A stretch of 64,000 nt of DNA from Nitrospirota bacterium (GCA_016219645.1 JACRLR010000015.1:1-64000); one strand, 5' to 3'. Positions 42,261-50,967 are shown, counted from the stretch's first letter. Numbers and translations are program-made. The notes: a model not told the origin generated them from the sequence alone.

Positions 42261-43058
42261 ATGGCTAGTACAACAGTCGGAGGTCGCGACCCAGGGTATG
42301 ACATGTCGCGCTGGTACGACTCGAGGATCTTTAAGGTCAGTTGGTTTGCGATGTTAGCGGCAGTGAGCGCCGAGGTCGTGTTTCAGCGCGTCTTCGGCTA
42401 CTCCCACGGCTTGGACTCGATGACGCCGGAATTCGAGTCGGTCTGGATGGGGCTGTGGAAATTTAATACAGCTGCCAACATCATCAACGCGGCCGCAATC
42501 TTCGGGTGGATTTGGAGCACGCGGGATCGCAACCTGGCCAATCTGGATCCGAAGATGGAACTCAAGCGGTATTTCTACTGGATGATGTGGCTGGCAATGT
42601 ACGTGTTCGGCGTGTATTGGGCGGGCAGCTATACCCTGGAGCAGGATGCGTCGTGGCACCAGGTGATCATCCGCGATACGAGCTTCACAGCCAGCCATAT
42701 CGTCGCCTTCTACTTCACTTTTCCGCTCTACATCACGATGGGTGTGGCAAGTTATCTCTATGCCATGACCCGGTTGCCGCAGTTTGCCAATAACGTGTCG
42801 TTCCCGCTGGTGGGAGCGATCGTGGGGCCGATGATGATTCTCCCCAATGTGGGGCTCAATGAGTGGGGCCATGCGTTCTGGTTCGTGGACGAGCTGTTTG
42901 CGGCGCCGTTGCACTGGGGGTTTGTGACCTTGGGCTGGTGCGGGCTGTTCGGCGGGACCGGCGGCGTGGCGGCGCAGATTGTCTGCCGCATGTCGAACCT
43001 GGCCGATGTGGTCTTTAACAACGAGGACAAGAAGTGTTTGCATGTGCTCCCATACTAA
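42261..43058 (+). CDS. amoC: Ammonia monooxygenase subunit C
   Basis: 265 residues; ATG 42261 has AAAGGAGG eight bases upstream. An inner membrane protein with about six helices, part of the copper enzyme that oxidises ammonia to hydroxylamine. The copper-site residues of the PmoC/AmoC family (D-x3-H-x12-H) are present as D129, H133 and H146 ([19 protein letters not shown]). C-terminal half: [26 protein letters not shown]. No amoA or amoB follows, so this is a stand-alone copy; comammox and betaproteobacterial ammonia oxidisers often carry such extra amoC genes, which are linked to stress or recovery. Its presence together with Nitrospira-type genes points to comammox. Flanked by an FNR-like gene upstream and a hairpin downstream. 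Confidence 0.95.
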   Translation: MASTTVGGRDPGYDMSRWYDSRIFKVSWFAMLAAVSAEVVFQRVFGYSHGLDSMTPEFESVWMGLWKFNTAANIINAAAIFGWIWSTRDRNLANLDPKMELKRYFYWMMWLAMYVFGVYWAGSYTLEQDASWHQVIIRDTSFTASHIVAFYFTFPLYITMGVASYLYAMTRLPQFANNVSFPLVGAIVGPMMILPNVGLNEWGHAFWFVDELFAAPLHWGFVTLGWCGLFGGTGGVAAQIVCRMSNLADVVFNNEDKKCLHVLPY

Positions 43059-43084
43059 CTAAGCCGTGCAATCGACTACGGTAA

Positions 43085-43125
43085 GTCGGCCCCCGTGCTC
43101 CGGATGCCAAAAGAGCGGGGCCGAC
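43085..43125 (+). terminator. Hairpin downstream of amoC
   Basis: GTCGGCCCC and GCTC (43085-43100) pair with GAGC and GGGGCCGAC (43113-43125) around a 12-base loop. No T-run follows. It is placed 27 bases after the amoC stop and could end or stabilise its mRNA. Confidence 0.55.
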
Positions 43126-43228
43126 CAACCGGCTGGCTGGAAATAGAGAGAGGCCTTCGGCGTCCTGAGCGCCGTCCACGGGCGACCTCCTAATCTAGGT
43201 CCAGGGTCGTCTGTATTGTTTCGTTCGT

Positions 43229-43299
43229 GTAACTACCAGGTGGATAGGCTGAAGGCTTTTAGTCTTCGGCCTTCAGCCTGAACACCTGAGTAGATACGG
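43229..43299. repeat. Word-built palindrome (GGCTGAAGG type), copy B
   Basis: TAACTACCAGGTGGATAGGCTGAAGGC faces GCCTTCAGCCTGAACACCTGAGTAGAT. The same end words bound the copies at 23604, 45241 and 48168. Confidence 0.65.
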
Positions 43300-43584
43300 A
43301 TGTTCAATGATGAATGGTGAATGCTCGGCTGAGAGCGGATAGCTGATGGTAGGAAGACGTGAGGGGTAAGGTGAGCGGGAAAGGTGTGACGAGCGCGACG
43401 TGCGAGCCCTGTCCCTGCCTGTCGTGCTTTTCCCGCCGGTCTCGCCCGTCTCGCTTGAGTGAGGCATTCACGAGTGCAGCCCGTATGTTCGACGATCGCA
43501 GTCGCGACAACAGGCTCTCCTGGCACAAACCAAGGGTGGGGATATGATACAGGGTTGAACGAGAAGCAGGAGTCGAGCCAGACC

Positions 43585-43662
43585 AACTACTTGGCCTCAA
43601 ACCAAACCAACACCGTGAACAATTACGACACGGTTGGCGCCTATGTAGGAATCGGATTCTGA
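43585..43662 (+). pseudogene. C-terminal tail of an outer membrane protein
   Basis: The frame encodes NYLASNQTNTVNNYDTVGAYV-type text ending in IGF and a stop. It closely matches the last 26 residues of the intact protein at 49384-50100 (YHVASNQTNTVNNFWTIGPY... IGF). The rest of the gene is absent upstream. It is a relic of a second copy, perhaps lost by recombination in this repeat-rich zone. Confidence 0.7.
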
Positions 43663-43734
43663 AACAGAATGATGTAGTGGGGAATGCCCCATCGATATCT
43701 CTATGCGGGTTAAAAGCAAAGGGAGTAGGGCATC

Positions 43735-43869
43735 ATGATGACGGAACTGCGCGCGACGTTTTTTCTCGTAGGGGCTTTCGTCTTTTTCTTGATCATCATA
43801 GGTGTGATCGGGTTAAGCACAATCATGAGTTCTGGCCGATGGAGTGAGCGAACGAGGGCAGCGGGCTAG
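43735..43869 (+). CDS. Small single-pass membrane protein (44 aa)
   Basis: ATG 43735 (or 43738) with GGGAGTAGGG upstream. It encodes MMTELRATFFLVGAFVFFLI and then IIGVIGLSTIMSSGRWSERT: one membrane helix and a short basic tail. There is no known family. The good ribosome site and helix support expression. Possible small subunit or stress peptide beside amoC; this is only a guess. Confidence 0.6.
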   Translation: MMTELRATFFLVGAFVFFLIIIGVIGLSTIMSSGRWSERTRAAG

Positions 43870-43988
43870 GGGGTGATGGGCAATCGGCGGGGTAGAGGGG
43901 TAACGGGATAGTGGGGTATCCGCTACCCCCATATCCCTTTATCCCAAGTGGAGCCTGTTGCCGCGACGGGTCACACGAAAGACGGCGC

Positions 43989-45230
43989 ATGAGGGATTCC
44001 AGCGATGTCCTGATCGTCGGAGCTGGTGTGGCTGGGCTCAGCCTCGCGCTTCGCCTGGGGGCGAAGGGCTATCGGGTCAGCATGCTTCAGGGGGGCGAGC
44101 CGCCGCCGGTTCATCGGCCCGAAATGATTCAGCCGGCCGGCCTCCAGGCCATGGCGGAACTCGGTCTGTTCAAGAGCTTGGAGGAAGTGAGCGCCGCGCA
44201 GGTTCAACGGTTTCACTTCGATCGCATGAGGGGCGGCCCGCTGTGTCAGGTCGATTACCGCGCGCTCTCACATGCGACGCCGTACGCCCTCATCACGCTG
44301 CCCGATCTGGTGCGGCATCTATTTGAGCGAGCGCTCGATGCCTGTCCCACGGTGAGGGTCCACAGGAACGTTCGCATCACCGGACTTGTGCGGCAGGGCG
44401 CGCAGGTGGCCGGTGTCAAGGCGATGGAAGGGGGGCAGGAGCGCGAGTTCTCCGCCTGTGTGACGATCGGCGCGGATGGGTGTGGCTCGTGGGTGCGCGG
44501 GGCGGTGGGGATCCGGTCCCAGGTGAAGCGGTACCGCAACGGCTTTCTCGGCATGCTCGTGCAGTGCCCGCCGAAATTCGGGAACCTGCAGAACCAGGTT
44601 CGCTATTACTTGGGGCTTGGACGGATACTCGGCCTGTTCCCCTGTTCATCGGACCAACTGTGCTTGCTGTACATGGTGCCCGCCGACAAGATTCCAACGA
44701 TGGGGCAAGAGGGACTCGAGCGGGTGAAACGGCACATCGCTCGCGTCGAGCCAAGAATCGGCGATGCGCTTCGGACCATCACCTCCTGGGAGCACGTCTC
44801 CCGACTGGTTCCAATACGCGTGCGCACAGCCAAGTGGGTCGTGGATGGAGCGGCCCTGATCGGAGATGCGGCGCATGCCTGCCACCCTCACGTGGCCCAG
44901 GGGACCTTTCATGCGATGGCAGACGGCAAAGCGCTGGCGGAGGTTCTGGAGATGTCCTGCTTCGTGCGCGGAGATTTTTCGGCGCGAGCGCTGGCTCCTT
45001 ACGAGGAGGCGCGGAGGCCGGTCATCGAACGTGTACAACGGGTGGCGGATGAGTACGTCTGGTTGTGGGAGACCGGGAACCCGCTGGTGGCTTGGTTCCG
45101 CGATCGGATCTTTCGGAACATCGGAGATCGTCCGCATCTACTCCAGAGGGTCGCGGCCACCGAAGCCGGAATCGACTCGAGCCCGCTGACCTTCGTGGAG
45201 CGGCTTCAAGCGTTGGGGCTGTGCGCATGA
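43989..45230 (+). CDS. FAD-dependent monooxygenase (UbiH/PHBH-like)
   Basis: 413 residues from ATG 43989 (the frame is open to 43911). FAD dinucleotide site VLIVGAGVAGLSLALRLGAKG, the DG motif in CVTIGADGCGSWVRG and the second FAD motif AALIGDAAHACHPHVAQGTF identify the aromatic hydroxylase/UbiH-like flavin monooxygenase family. Substrate unknown; quinone, polyketide or lipid ring hydroxylation are options. A fatty acid desaturase follows on the same strand across a palindromic repeat. Confidence 0.82.
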   Translation: MRDSSDVLIVGAGVAGLSLALRLGAKGYRVSMLQGGEPPPVHRPEMIQPAGLQAMAELGLFKSLEEVSAAQVQRFHFDRMRGGPLCQVDYRALSHATPYALITLPDLVRHLFERALDACPTVRVHRNVRITGLVRQGAQVAGVKAMEGGQEREFSACVTIGADGCGSWVRGAVGIRSQVKRYRNGFLGMLVQCPPKFGNLQNQVRYYLGLGRILGLFPCSSDQLCLLYMVPADKIPTMGQEGLERVKRHIARVEPRIGDALRTITSWEHVSRLVPIRVRTAKWVVDGAALIGDAAHACHPHVAQGTFHAMADGKALAEVLEMSCFVRGDFSARALAPYEEARRPVIERVQRVADEYVWLWETGNPLVAWFRDRIFRNIGDRPHLLQRVAATEAGIDSSPLTFVERLQALGLCA

Positions 45231-45240
45231 GGCTGCGGGC

Positions 45241-45330
45241 ACAGGCTGAAGGGGTTCAGGCTGAAGGCCGGAGTTCGAAATTTCAAATACTTCAGCCTGA
45301 ACCCCTTCAGCCTATCTACCTGAGTCGTGA
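45241..45330. repeat. Word-built palindrome (GGCTGAAGG type), copy C
   Basis: CAGGCTGAAGGGGTTCAGGCTGAAGG faces CTTCAGCCTGAACCCCTTCAGCC, followed by TATCTACCTGAGTCGT. A near-perfect hairpin between the monooxygenase and the desaturase. Confidence 0.65.
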
Positions 45331-45345
45331 CAAAAAGAGAACGTT

Positions 45346-46203
45346 ATGAGCCATCACCTGAATGCTTCCGCAGAGAACAGCCGAAGCGCGTTGGATATTC
45401 CGACGGCAGCGCTGTTCTCGCTGGTCACGTTAACGGCCCTCATCGGAGTGCCGCTCTTCGGCTATGTCCATGGCTATACGCGGCTGGACTGGGCCATGGG
45501 CGGCGTCCTCTATCTCATCAGCGGACTGGGGATCACCGTGGGGTACCACCGGATGATTTCCCATCGCAGCTTCCGATGTCCCGACTGGGTCAAGGCTGCG
45601 TTCTTGGTCGCGGGCGGCTGGGCGTTGGAGAACTCGGCGCTGAAATGGGGCGCCGATCATGCGCGGCACCATGCGCGCGTGGACCAGGGGGAGGATCCCT
45701 ACAACGCGACGAGAGGATTCTGGTACAGCCACTGTGGCTGGCTCTTCACGAAAAGCCCGCACTGGACCGAACGATACGCGCCCTGGCTTCGCAAGGATCG
45801 CGTGGTGATGTGGCAGCACCGCTGGTACGTCCCCATCGTCCTGTCCGGCCTGGCGCTGCCGTTTCTCGCGGGATACGCCTACGACGGCTGGATAGGCGGC
45901 GCGGGCTGCTTCTTGCTGGCCGGTGTCGGGCGGGTCTTTCTGGTGCTGAACTCCACGTTCTGCATCAATTCCATCTGCCATCTATGGGGAAGTCAGCCCT
46001 ACAGTCAGTCCAATACCAGCCGGGACAGTTGGTGGGTGTCGCTGATCACGCTGGGAGAAGGGTACCACAATTACCATCACGCCTTTCAGCGGGACTACCG
46101 GAACGGACCCCTGTGGTACAACTTTGATCCGTCGAAGTGGCTCATCTACGGGTTATCCAGGTTTGGACTCGCCGAAGGGCTGGTCAGATTCGATCAGGGC
46201 TAG
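45346..46203 (+). CDS. Acyl-CoA/lipid delta-9-type fatty acid desaturase
   Basis: 285 residues, four to five membrane helices. Three His boxes that bind the di-iron centre: HRMISH (about 68-73), HARHH (about 106-110) and HNYHH (about 245-249). The text GVPLFGYVHGYTRLDWAMGG and SALKWGADHARHHARVDQGEDPYN fits stearoyl-CoA desaturase-like bacterial enzymes. It introduces a double bond in acyl chains using oxygen and reduced ferredoxin or cytochrome b5-like donors. It may adjust membrane lipids, which matters for membrane-bound AMO. Confidence 0.88.
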   Translation: MSHHLNASAENSRSALDIPTAALFSLVTLTALIGVPLFGYVHGYTRLDWAMGGVLYLISGLGITVGYHRMISHRSFRCPDWVKAAFLVAGGWALENSALKWGADHARHHARVDQGEDPYNATRGFWYSHCGWLFTKSPHWTERYAPWLRKDRVVMWQHRWYVPIVLSGLALPFLAGYAYDGWIGGAGCFLLAGVGRVFLVLNSTFCINSICHLWGSQPYSQSNTSRDSWWVSLITLGEGYHNYHHAFQRDYRNGPLWYNFDPSKWLIYGLSRFGLAEGLVRFDQG

Positions 46204-46536
46204 GTCAAGAAGCTGAACGGGAGGATACAGAGTATGAATGGAAGCATGTTGTCCTGGCTCACAAACTACGGGGTAGACTTCTCAAAAGCGGTGATTGCAG
46301 CAGAAGCGGTGATGATCCGGGGTAAGGCCACGTAACCCAATGCTTGAAGGCTTCTAGTACATTGCCGGGGAAAGCGTCGCAGCCCTGGCCGGCCGTCCGC
46401 CGAGCCGGACAAGAAGGAGTGTGGTAGTGACGCGGCCCCGGTGTCGGTGGTGAGGAGTGAGACGGCCAACTCCAGTCACGGCTCAGGTGACCAGACAAGA
46501 CAGACCGGCGGAAGCGCCGGGGAAAGGACGACGATC
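46204..46536. other. Gene-free stretch with a repeat end
   Basis: No supported gene. At 46287-46316 AAGCGGTGATTGCAGCAGAAGCGG resembles the right end of the second MITE-like family (26994, 34381) without a left partner. Confidence 0.4.
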
Positions 46537-47535
46537 ATGGCAGATCAAAGAGATGCGGGCAGGGTGGCCTGGTCCATCGTGTTGGCTGGCGGGGAAGGGG
46601 AACGGGTCAAACCCCTTGTGCAGCGATGGTTGGGTCGGTCTCGACCGAAGCAATATTGCACCTTCGTCGGGACCCGATCGATGTTTCAACACACGGTGGA
46701 CCGTGCGAGACGGCTCACTTCGGCGGACCGCGTCGTCGTCGTCGCGGCTCGCCACCATCGGCTCGACGTGGAATCCCAGTTGCGCGGCCGGCCGATCGGC
46801 AAACTCGTGTTGCAACCGGCCAACCGTGACACGGCGGCGGGTGTGTTCCTGCCGCTGTCCTACGTGTGGGGCCGCAATCCTAAGGCAACGATCGTGGTTC
46901 ATCCGTCGGATCACTTTATTTTTCCGGAGCACCGATTTCTCGACACCGTGCGGCGCGCGATTATGTCTATCGAAGCCATACCGGACCGGATTCTCTTGCT
47001 GGGCGTCCAGCCGGATCGGTTGGAGACCGAGTACGGATGGATTGAGCGTGGCCCGGCGTTGACCGGGTCGCCGAGTCACCCGGTCCGCGCGGTGTCTTCA
47101 TTTCTCGAAAAGCCTTCGACCGAGCTGGCGGATGCGGCACTCCGGGCCGGCGCCTTATGGAACACGCTGGTCCTCGCCGCCAAGGCGGAGGCGTTGTGGC
47201 ACGCCGGTTACGCCTGTTTTCCCGACATGATGCCTCTCTTTGAACGGCTGGCGTCTGCCTGGGACACGCCGGACGAACGCTCTGCCTTGGAGGCCGTCTA
47301 TCAGGAGATGCCGGCGTATAACTTTTCTTCGCACCTGCTCCAACGGCTGCCGAACCGTGTGGCGGTCATGGAACTGGCCGGTGTGCTGTGGAGCGACTGG
47401 GGCAAGCCGGAACGGATCGCGGAAACGATCTGCCGCATCGGCAAGACCCCGGCGTTTTCTTTGAACTGCCTCGACCGGCCGTTCATCCCATACCCGATTC
47501 CGGAGACTGCACCGCAGATGCTGGCGTCCGCCTAA
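46537..47535 (+). CDS. Mannose-1-phosphate guanylyltransferase-like enzyme
   Basis: 332 residues; ATG 46537 with GGGGAAAGGA. Nucleotidyltransferase signature SIVLAGGEGERVKPLVQRWLG, then RPKQYCTFVGTRSMFQHTVDRA, VVHPSDHFIFPE and FLEKPS (the FxEKP motif), matching GDP-mannose pyrophosphorylases. The C-terminal isomerase half of bifunctional ManC is absent. It should make GDP-mannose or a similar sugar nucleotide for polysaccharide. Genes around it do not form a clear polysaccharide cluster. Confidence 0.82.
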   Translation: MADQRDAGRVAWSIVLAGGEGERVKPLVQRWLGRSRPKQYCTFVGTRSMFQHTVDRARRLTSADRVVVVAARHHRLDVESQLRGRPIGKLVLQPANRDTAAGVFLPLSYVWGRNPKATIVVHPSDHFIFPEHRFLDTVRRAIMSIEAIPDRILLLGVQPDRLETEYGWIERGPALTGSPSHPVRAVSSFLEKPSTELADAALRAGALWNTLVLAAKAEALWHAGYACFPDMMPLFERLASAWDTPDERSALEAVYQEMPAYNFSSHLLQRLPNRVAVMELAGVLWSDWGKPERIAETICRIGKTPAFSLNCLDRPFIPYPIPETAPQMLASA

Positions 47536-47547
47536 CGGAGGTTCACG

Positions 47548-47804
47548 ATGGCGACTCGCAGATCCCCCTCAGGCACCGTTGCCAAGCAGGCGTTGGCCAA
47601 GAGGAAGACCAAGAGCACGAGTGCTCAGAGCACCGCATCGGCGGTTGAGGAGGGAGTTCCGCCGCTGGCCGATGCCTACGCACGCCATGCCAGAATCGCC
47701 ATCCGCGCCTATGCCCTCTTCGAAAAGCGAGGGTGCCGGCCGGCTACGACCTCCAAGATTGGCTGGAGGTGGAACGGCACGTGTTGGAGGAAAGGAGACC
47801 ATGA
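47548..47804 (+). pseudogene. Frameshifted DUF2934 protein
   Basis: The first frame gives a basic linker and then ADAYARHARIAIRAYALFEKRG. The match continues in another frame as AGYDLQDWLEVERHVLEERRP and a stop at 47802-47804. The shift falls at a C/G run near 47731-47740 (a missing C would restore it). An intact relative is at 55713. True frameshift or assembly error cannot be separated here. Confidence 0.7.
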
Positions 47805-47849
47805 CCATGCCGAACTCTCGGTCTGGCGTCCACAGGCCGTCGCGGACGT

Positions 47850-48062
47850 CCGACATCCGCCTGCGTCGGGATCCACCGCCGCCGTCCGCTCGTGGCGACA
47901 CGCTGCAATCCGGCTATCAAGACGTTCTATCAGCGATTGTGTGGGGTGGGCAAAGCCAAGAAGGTGGCCCTGACCGCCTGCATGCGGAAACTGCTGATCA
48001 TCCTGAACGCGATGTTCAAACATCGGCCTCCCCGGCGCCCGGACCTGGTTCAGTGTGCTTGA
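47850..48062 (+). pseudogene. C-terminal remnant of an IS110-family transposase
   Basis: The frame around 47883-48062 reads RPLVATRCNPAIKTFYQRLC then VALTACMRKLLIILNAMFKH and stops. This is the well-known end of IS110-family transposases. No N-terminal DEDD domain is present. It lies just behind the frameshifted DUF2934 gene. Confidence 0.72.
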
Positions 48063-48167
48063 CAGTCAAGACGGTTGCTGACCACGGAAGTCTTCAACGT
48101 GTTGCACGTGCTGGTTGAATGCGGGGAAAAATTTATGGGAGAACTTACACGAGAATAAAAATTTTCT

Positions 48168-48245
48168 GTAACTACTCAGGTAGATAGGCTGAAGGCTTTT
48201 AGTCTTCAGTCTTCAGTCTTCAGCCTGAACACCTAAGCAGTTACG
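48168..48245. repeat. Word-built palindrome (GGCTGAAGG type), copy D
   Basis: GTAACTACTCAGGTAGATAGG with GCTGAAGGC words faces CTTCAGCCTGAACACC and AAGCAGTTAC. The outer ends are complementary over about 20 bases with few mismatches. Confidence 0.65.
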
Positions 48246-48276
48246 ATTTTTCAAGACGTTATACGGAGGAGTTTCG

Positions 48277-48818
48277 ATGTCGACACCAGAACAAACCCCC
48301 GCGCTCCAAGCACCTAGGCGTCAATATGTGAACTTCGCCTTCTATGAAGTCGACCCGGCCTGGCGGCGCCTCCCGGAGAGTGAACGGACCAAAGGCAAGC
48401 AGGAGTTTATCCGCGCGATCGAAGACTACAACGGCAAGGTGCTCGTCGTGGCCTACTCCTGCATCGGGATCCGGGGCGACTGCGATATCATGCTGTGGCG
48501 GATCGGCTACGAGCTGGAACTCTTCCAGGACATGACCACCAAGATCCTGGCCTCGGGCCTGGGACAATACCTGAGCACGCCCTACTCGTATCTCTCGATC
48601 ACCAAGCGCTCAGTCTACGTGGATCATCACACCCACGAAAATCAAGAGGGCAAACGTCTGACCGTCGTGCCGGGAAAAGCCATAAGCCGGAAGACTTTCT
48701 GGATCTCGTCATGGCGCTCCGCGAAACCGAGGGTTCACGCTATACGTTGCGCGATACGCCGATTTTCACCTGCATCCGCAAGAGCCTCAAGGACATGCTC
48801 GACACGCTCGGCGGCTGA
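48277..48818 (+). pseudogene. HemQ/chlorite-dismutase family gene with internal deletion
   Basis: The first frame (48277-48680) encodes the N-terminal Cld-fold half: RRQYVNFAFYEVDPAWRRLP, MLWRIGYELELFQDMTTKIL and YVDHHTHENQEGKRLTVVPG. From about 48690 another frame continues KPEDFLDLVMALRETEGSRY to IFTCIRKSLKDMLDTLGG and stops at 48818. In intact family members roughly 60 residues lie between these, including the haem-binding helix; they are missing here. The product cannot bind haem normally. The ribosome site CGGAGGAG before the ATG is still present. In the coproporphyrin haem route HemQ makes the last step, so an intact copy would have to be elsewhere. Confidence 0.78.
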
Positions 48819-48980
48819 CGCGACGTCGGAGCGACAGGGGGCTGCCACCCTTCCGATCGGTCAGGTGGATAGACTGAAGACTGAAGGCTAATGGAATAGG
48901 ATCAAAGGGTCAGAGACACAAGAGTGGGAACAAGCTGTTTACTCTGTGCCTTGCGCTTCGGCCTGCAGTCTTCAGCCTAA

Positions 48981-49104
48981 CAGGCTGTTGACAAAGTCCG
49001 CCAGCGGCGTTCTCGCGGCGCTCAGAGGCTCAACGTACTGCAGCGAGTACGCTTCGCCTCATCGCTTGCTGCGGCCTTGCTGGACGGCCTTTCTGAACAG
49101 CCTG
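48981..49104. repeat. MITE-like palindromic repeat, copy C
   Basis: CAGGCTGTTGACAAAGTCCG to GGCCTTTCTGAACAGCCTG, with CCAGCGGCGTTCTCGCGGCGCTCAGAGG and TTGCTGCGGCCTTGCTGGAC inside. It lies between the broken HemQ-family gene and an outer membrane protein gene. Confidence 0.75.
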
Positions 49105-49279
49105 CGACGGCTTCTGAACGGGTCCGTGAGTATTCGGGCCTTGCGTTTCTGTCATGTTCAAGTAGTTTGTCAACACCCTGCTAAATACCTGAGTAGTTAC
49201 ACCGCAACGACGCTTCGAACTCACGCCGGCTCTCCTAATGTAATGAGCCGGATATCCCTGTTGAGGCGCGCGCAGTGAT

Positions 49280-49301
49280 GAACATGACGAAGATCATGTT
49301 C
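49280..49301. promoter_or_regulatory. Perfect operator-like inverted repeat
   Basis: GAACATGA-CGAAGA-TCATGTTC: 8-bp perfect half sites with a 6-base spacer, the spacing used by Crp/FNR-family proteins. It is 80-100 bases upstream of the outer membrane protein gene at 49384, which is followed directly by the FNR-like gene at 50175. Autoregulation by that protein is a testable inference. Confidence 0.55.
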
Positions 49302-49383
49302 TCGACTGACGAACATCAGAGTCAAAACTGTCTGTCAAGCCTAGCATGACCCCCCTGTGCAACACTCACCAAAGGGGGATGTC

Positions 49384-50100
49384 ATGATAGAGAGGGGCAG
49401 TCTACGGTTCAGATTGGCAGGATGGTTGAGCGTCGTGCTGCTGTTGATCGCAGCAGTACCCGCTGTGTGTGCTGTGTCGCCGGCTTCGGCTGAAGACGCG
49501 ACGTCGACCGGGAATCGTGTGTTCTTTCGCGGAGGTTATGCCCAACTCAGTAGCGATCGAAGCAACGAGCTGTTTACTGATGGGCACAGCACATTGGGCA
49601 CAGGTCCCTCGAATGGCAGCAGCACCGGCTATTACGTCGGCGCCGGCACGGATCTCATGCTCACGAAAGACGTGTGGGGCATGATGAAAAATATCGCGGT
49701 CGTGGGCGAAATCGGAGTGGAATACAAACGGTGGAATTCCAACACCGTCGCGAACTCGGATACCGGTTCGGTGCCGGTCACTGGTGTGAGCACCGGTGGT
49801 ACGACGCAGGTGCAACTGACCATGTTGACGGTCAGCGTGTCGCCAAAAGTGAAGTTTATGCAGGGCAGCGATTTCCAACCTTGGGTGATTCCCGTTGGAC
49901 TCGACTTTCATGTGATCAGCCCGCCGTCGAATCAGACGCAATACTTGGACATCGGGGTGCAGTTCGGCGCCGGGGCGGAATATCGGATTTGGAAGGAGTT
50001 GTGGGTTGGCGCGGATAGCCGATACCACGTGGCTTCCAATCAAACCAACACGGTCAATAACTTCTGGACCATCGGTCCCTACATCGCGATCGGGTTCTAG
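49384..50100 (+). CDS. Outer membrane beta-barrel protein
   Basis: 238 residues; ATG 49384 with AAAGGGGGATG-type ribosome site (the frame is open to 49357). Signal peptide (LSVVLLLIAAVPAVCAVSPASA). The mature part has alternating strands typical of an 8-10-strand barrel (VFFRGGYAQLSSDRS, YYVGAGTDLMLTKDVWG, VVGEIGVEYKRWNSN, YLDIGVQFGAGAEYRIWKEL) and ends with an aromatic-Phe C-terminus (PYIAIGF). A C-terminal relic of a paralogue lies downstream of amoC (43585). The FNR-like gene follows 74 bases later and could control it. The role may be adhesion or transport; not established. Confidence 0.72.
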   Translation: MIERGSLRFRLAGWLSVVLLLIAAVPAVCAVSPASAEDATSTGNRVFFRGGYAQLSSDRSNELFTDGHSTLGTGPSNGSSTGYYVGAGTDLMLTKDVWGMMKNIAVVGEIGVEYKRWNSNTVANSDTGSVPVTGVSTGGTTQVQLTMLTVSVSPKVKFMQGSDFQPWVIPVGLDFHVISPPSNQTQYLDIGVQFGAGAEYRIWKELWVGADSRYHVASNQTNTVNNFWTIGPYIAIGF

Positions 50101-50174
50101 CGGACGACAGAAGTTAGATCGTGCGCCTGTTCTCCGGTCGAGCGTCGCAGCGAGGGCGTAAAACGGATGACCCT

Positions 50175-50885
50175 ATGAGACGGTCCTCGGCTTTATTCAA
50201 GAACTGTGCGACCTGCAGCCTGCGTGCCAAGGCGATCCTGTGCGACCTGGCCGACGCGGAGTCGGCCACGTTTCAGAAGCTTCGGCACTCCCTGCAGTAC
50301 GACGCCCGGCAGACTGTGTTTTACGAGGGCCATGCCTGCCTCGGGCTGTACCTGCTCTGCTCGGGCAAGGTCAAGCTCACCCGCTCCTCGGCGCGGGGGC
50401 AGCGGCAGATCGTGCGCATCGCGGAGGGCGGAGACCTGATCGAGAAACACGTGTTCCGCAACGAGGCGCTTCATGAGGTGACCTGCGAGACGCTGGAGCC
50501 CTGCCATATCTGTTTCATAGACAAACGGGCGTACCTGGAACTCATCCGCCGGAACAGCGAATTGGCCATCAGGCTGATCCAATTGCTCAGCAGTGAACTG
50601 GGCCTCCGGATGGATCAGCGCGATCTCTTTGCATTCCGGAGCGGGCGGGAGCGGCTCGCAGCGCTGCTGTTGGAATTGGGGGCTCGTTTCGGCCAGAAGG
50701 CGGGCAGAGGGACGCTCATCGGGATCAATCTAAAGCGCGAAGAACTGGCGGATATGGCGGGAGTTGCCGTGGAAACCGCCATCCGCCTGCTCAGCGCTTT
50801 CTGCAAGGAGGGCCTCATCAGTCTCGACCGGCGGTCCATCACGCTGCTCAGCCGGGATCGCCTGGTCCGTATCGCCAAGCTCTGA
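50175..50885 (+). CDS. FNR-like Crp-family regulator 2
   Basis: 236 residues from ATG 50175 (the frame is open to 50121). Same architecture as the gene at 41121: C11, C14 and C23 (KNCATCSLRAKAILC), C55, C62 and C104, barrel with ARGQRQIVRIAEGGDLIE, HTH LKREELADMAGVAVETAIRLLSAFCKEGLI. It lacks the C6 of the paralogue but keeps the others in register. Both are predicted Fe-S, oxygen- or NO-responsive regulators. The palindrome at 49280 is a candidate site. Confidence 0.84.
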   Translation: MRRSSALFKNCATCSLRAKAILCDLADAESATFQKLRHSLQYDARQTVFYEGHACLGLYLLCSGKVKLTRSSARGQRQIVRIAEGGDLIEKHVFRNEALHEVTCETLEPCHICFIDKRAYLELIRRNSELAIRLIQLLSSELGLRMDQRDLFAFRSGRERLAALLLELGARFGQKAGRGTLIGINLKREELADMAGVAVETAIRLLSAFCKEGLISLDRRSITLLSRDRLVRIAKL

Positions 50886-50967
50886 TACAGTCTGGCGATA
50901 CTGGGGCTCGGCTGGAACCTCATCCGTTCCGATCAGAGGCGACCAGACCGGTCTTCTTTGTGAATCT

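Noticed and set aside
47548-47973. 141-residue intact protein at the DUF2934 locus
   Set aside because: The second half of the DUF2934 domain is in another frame, so the long frame is a read-through artefact.
43229-48245. Palindromic word repeats as a dispersed CRISPR or small-RNA array
   Set aside because: The copies are kilobases apart, each is a single hairpin, and there are no regularly spaced unique segments.
48277-48891. 204-residue intact protein in the first frame of the HemQ-family gene
   Set aside because: After about residue 135 the frame becomes Arg/Ser-rich nonsense, while the true family end is in another frame; it is a frameshift product.
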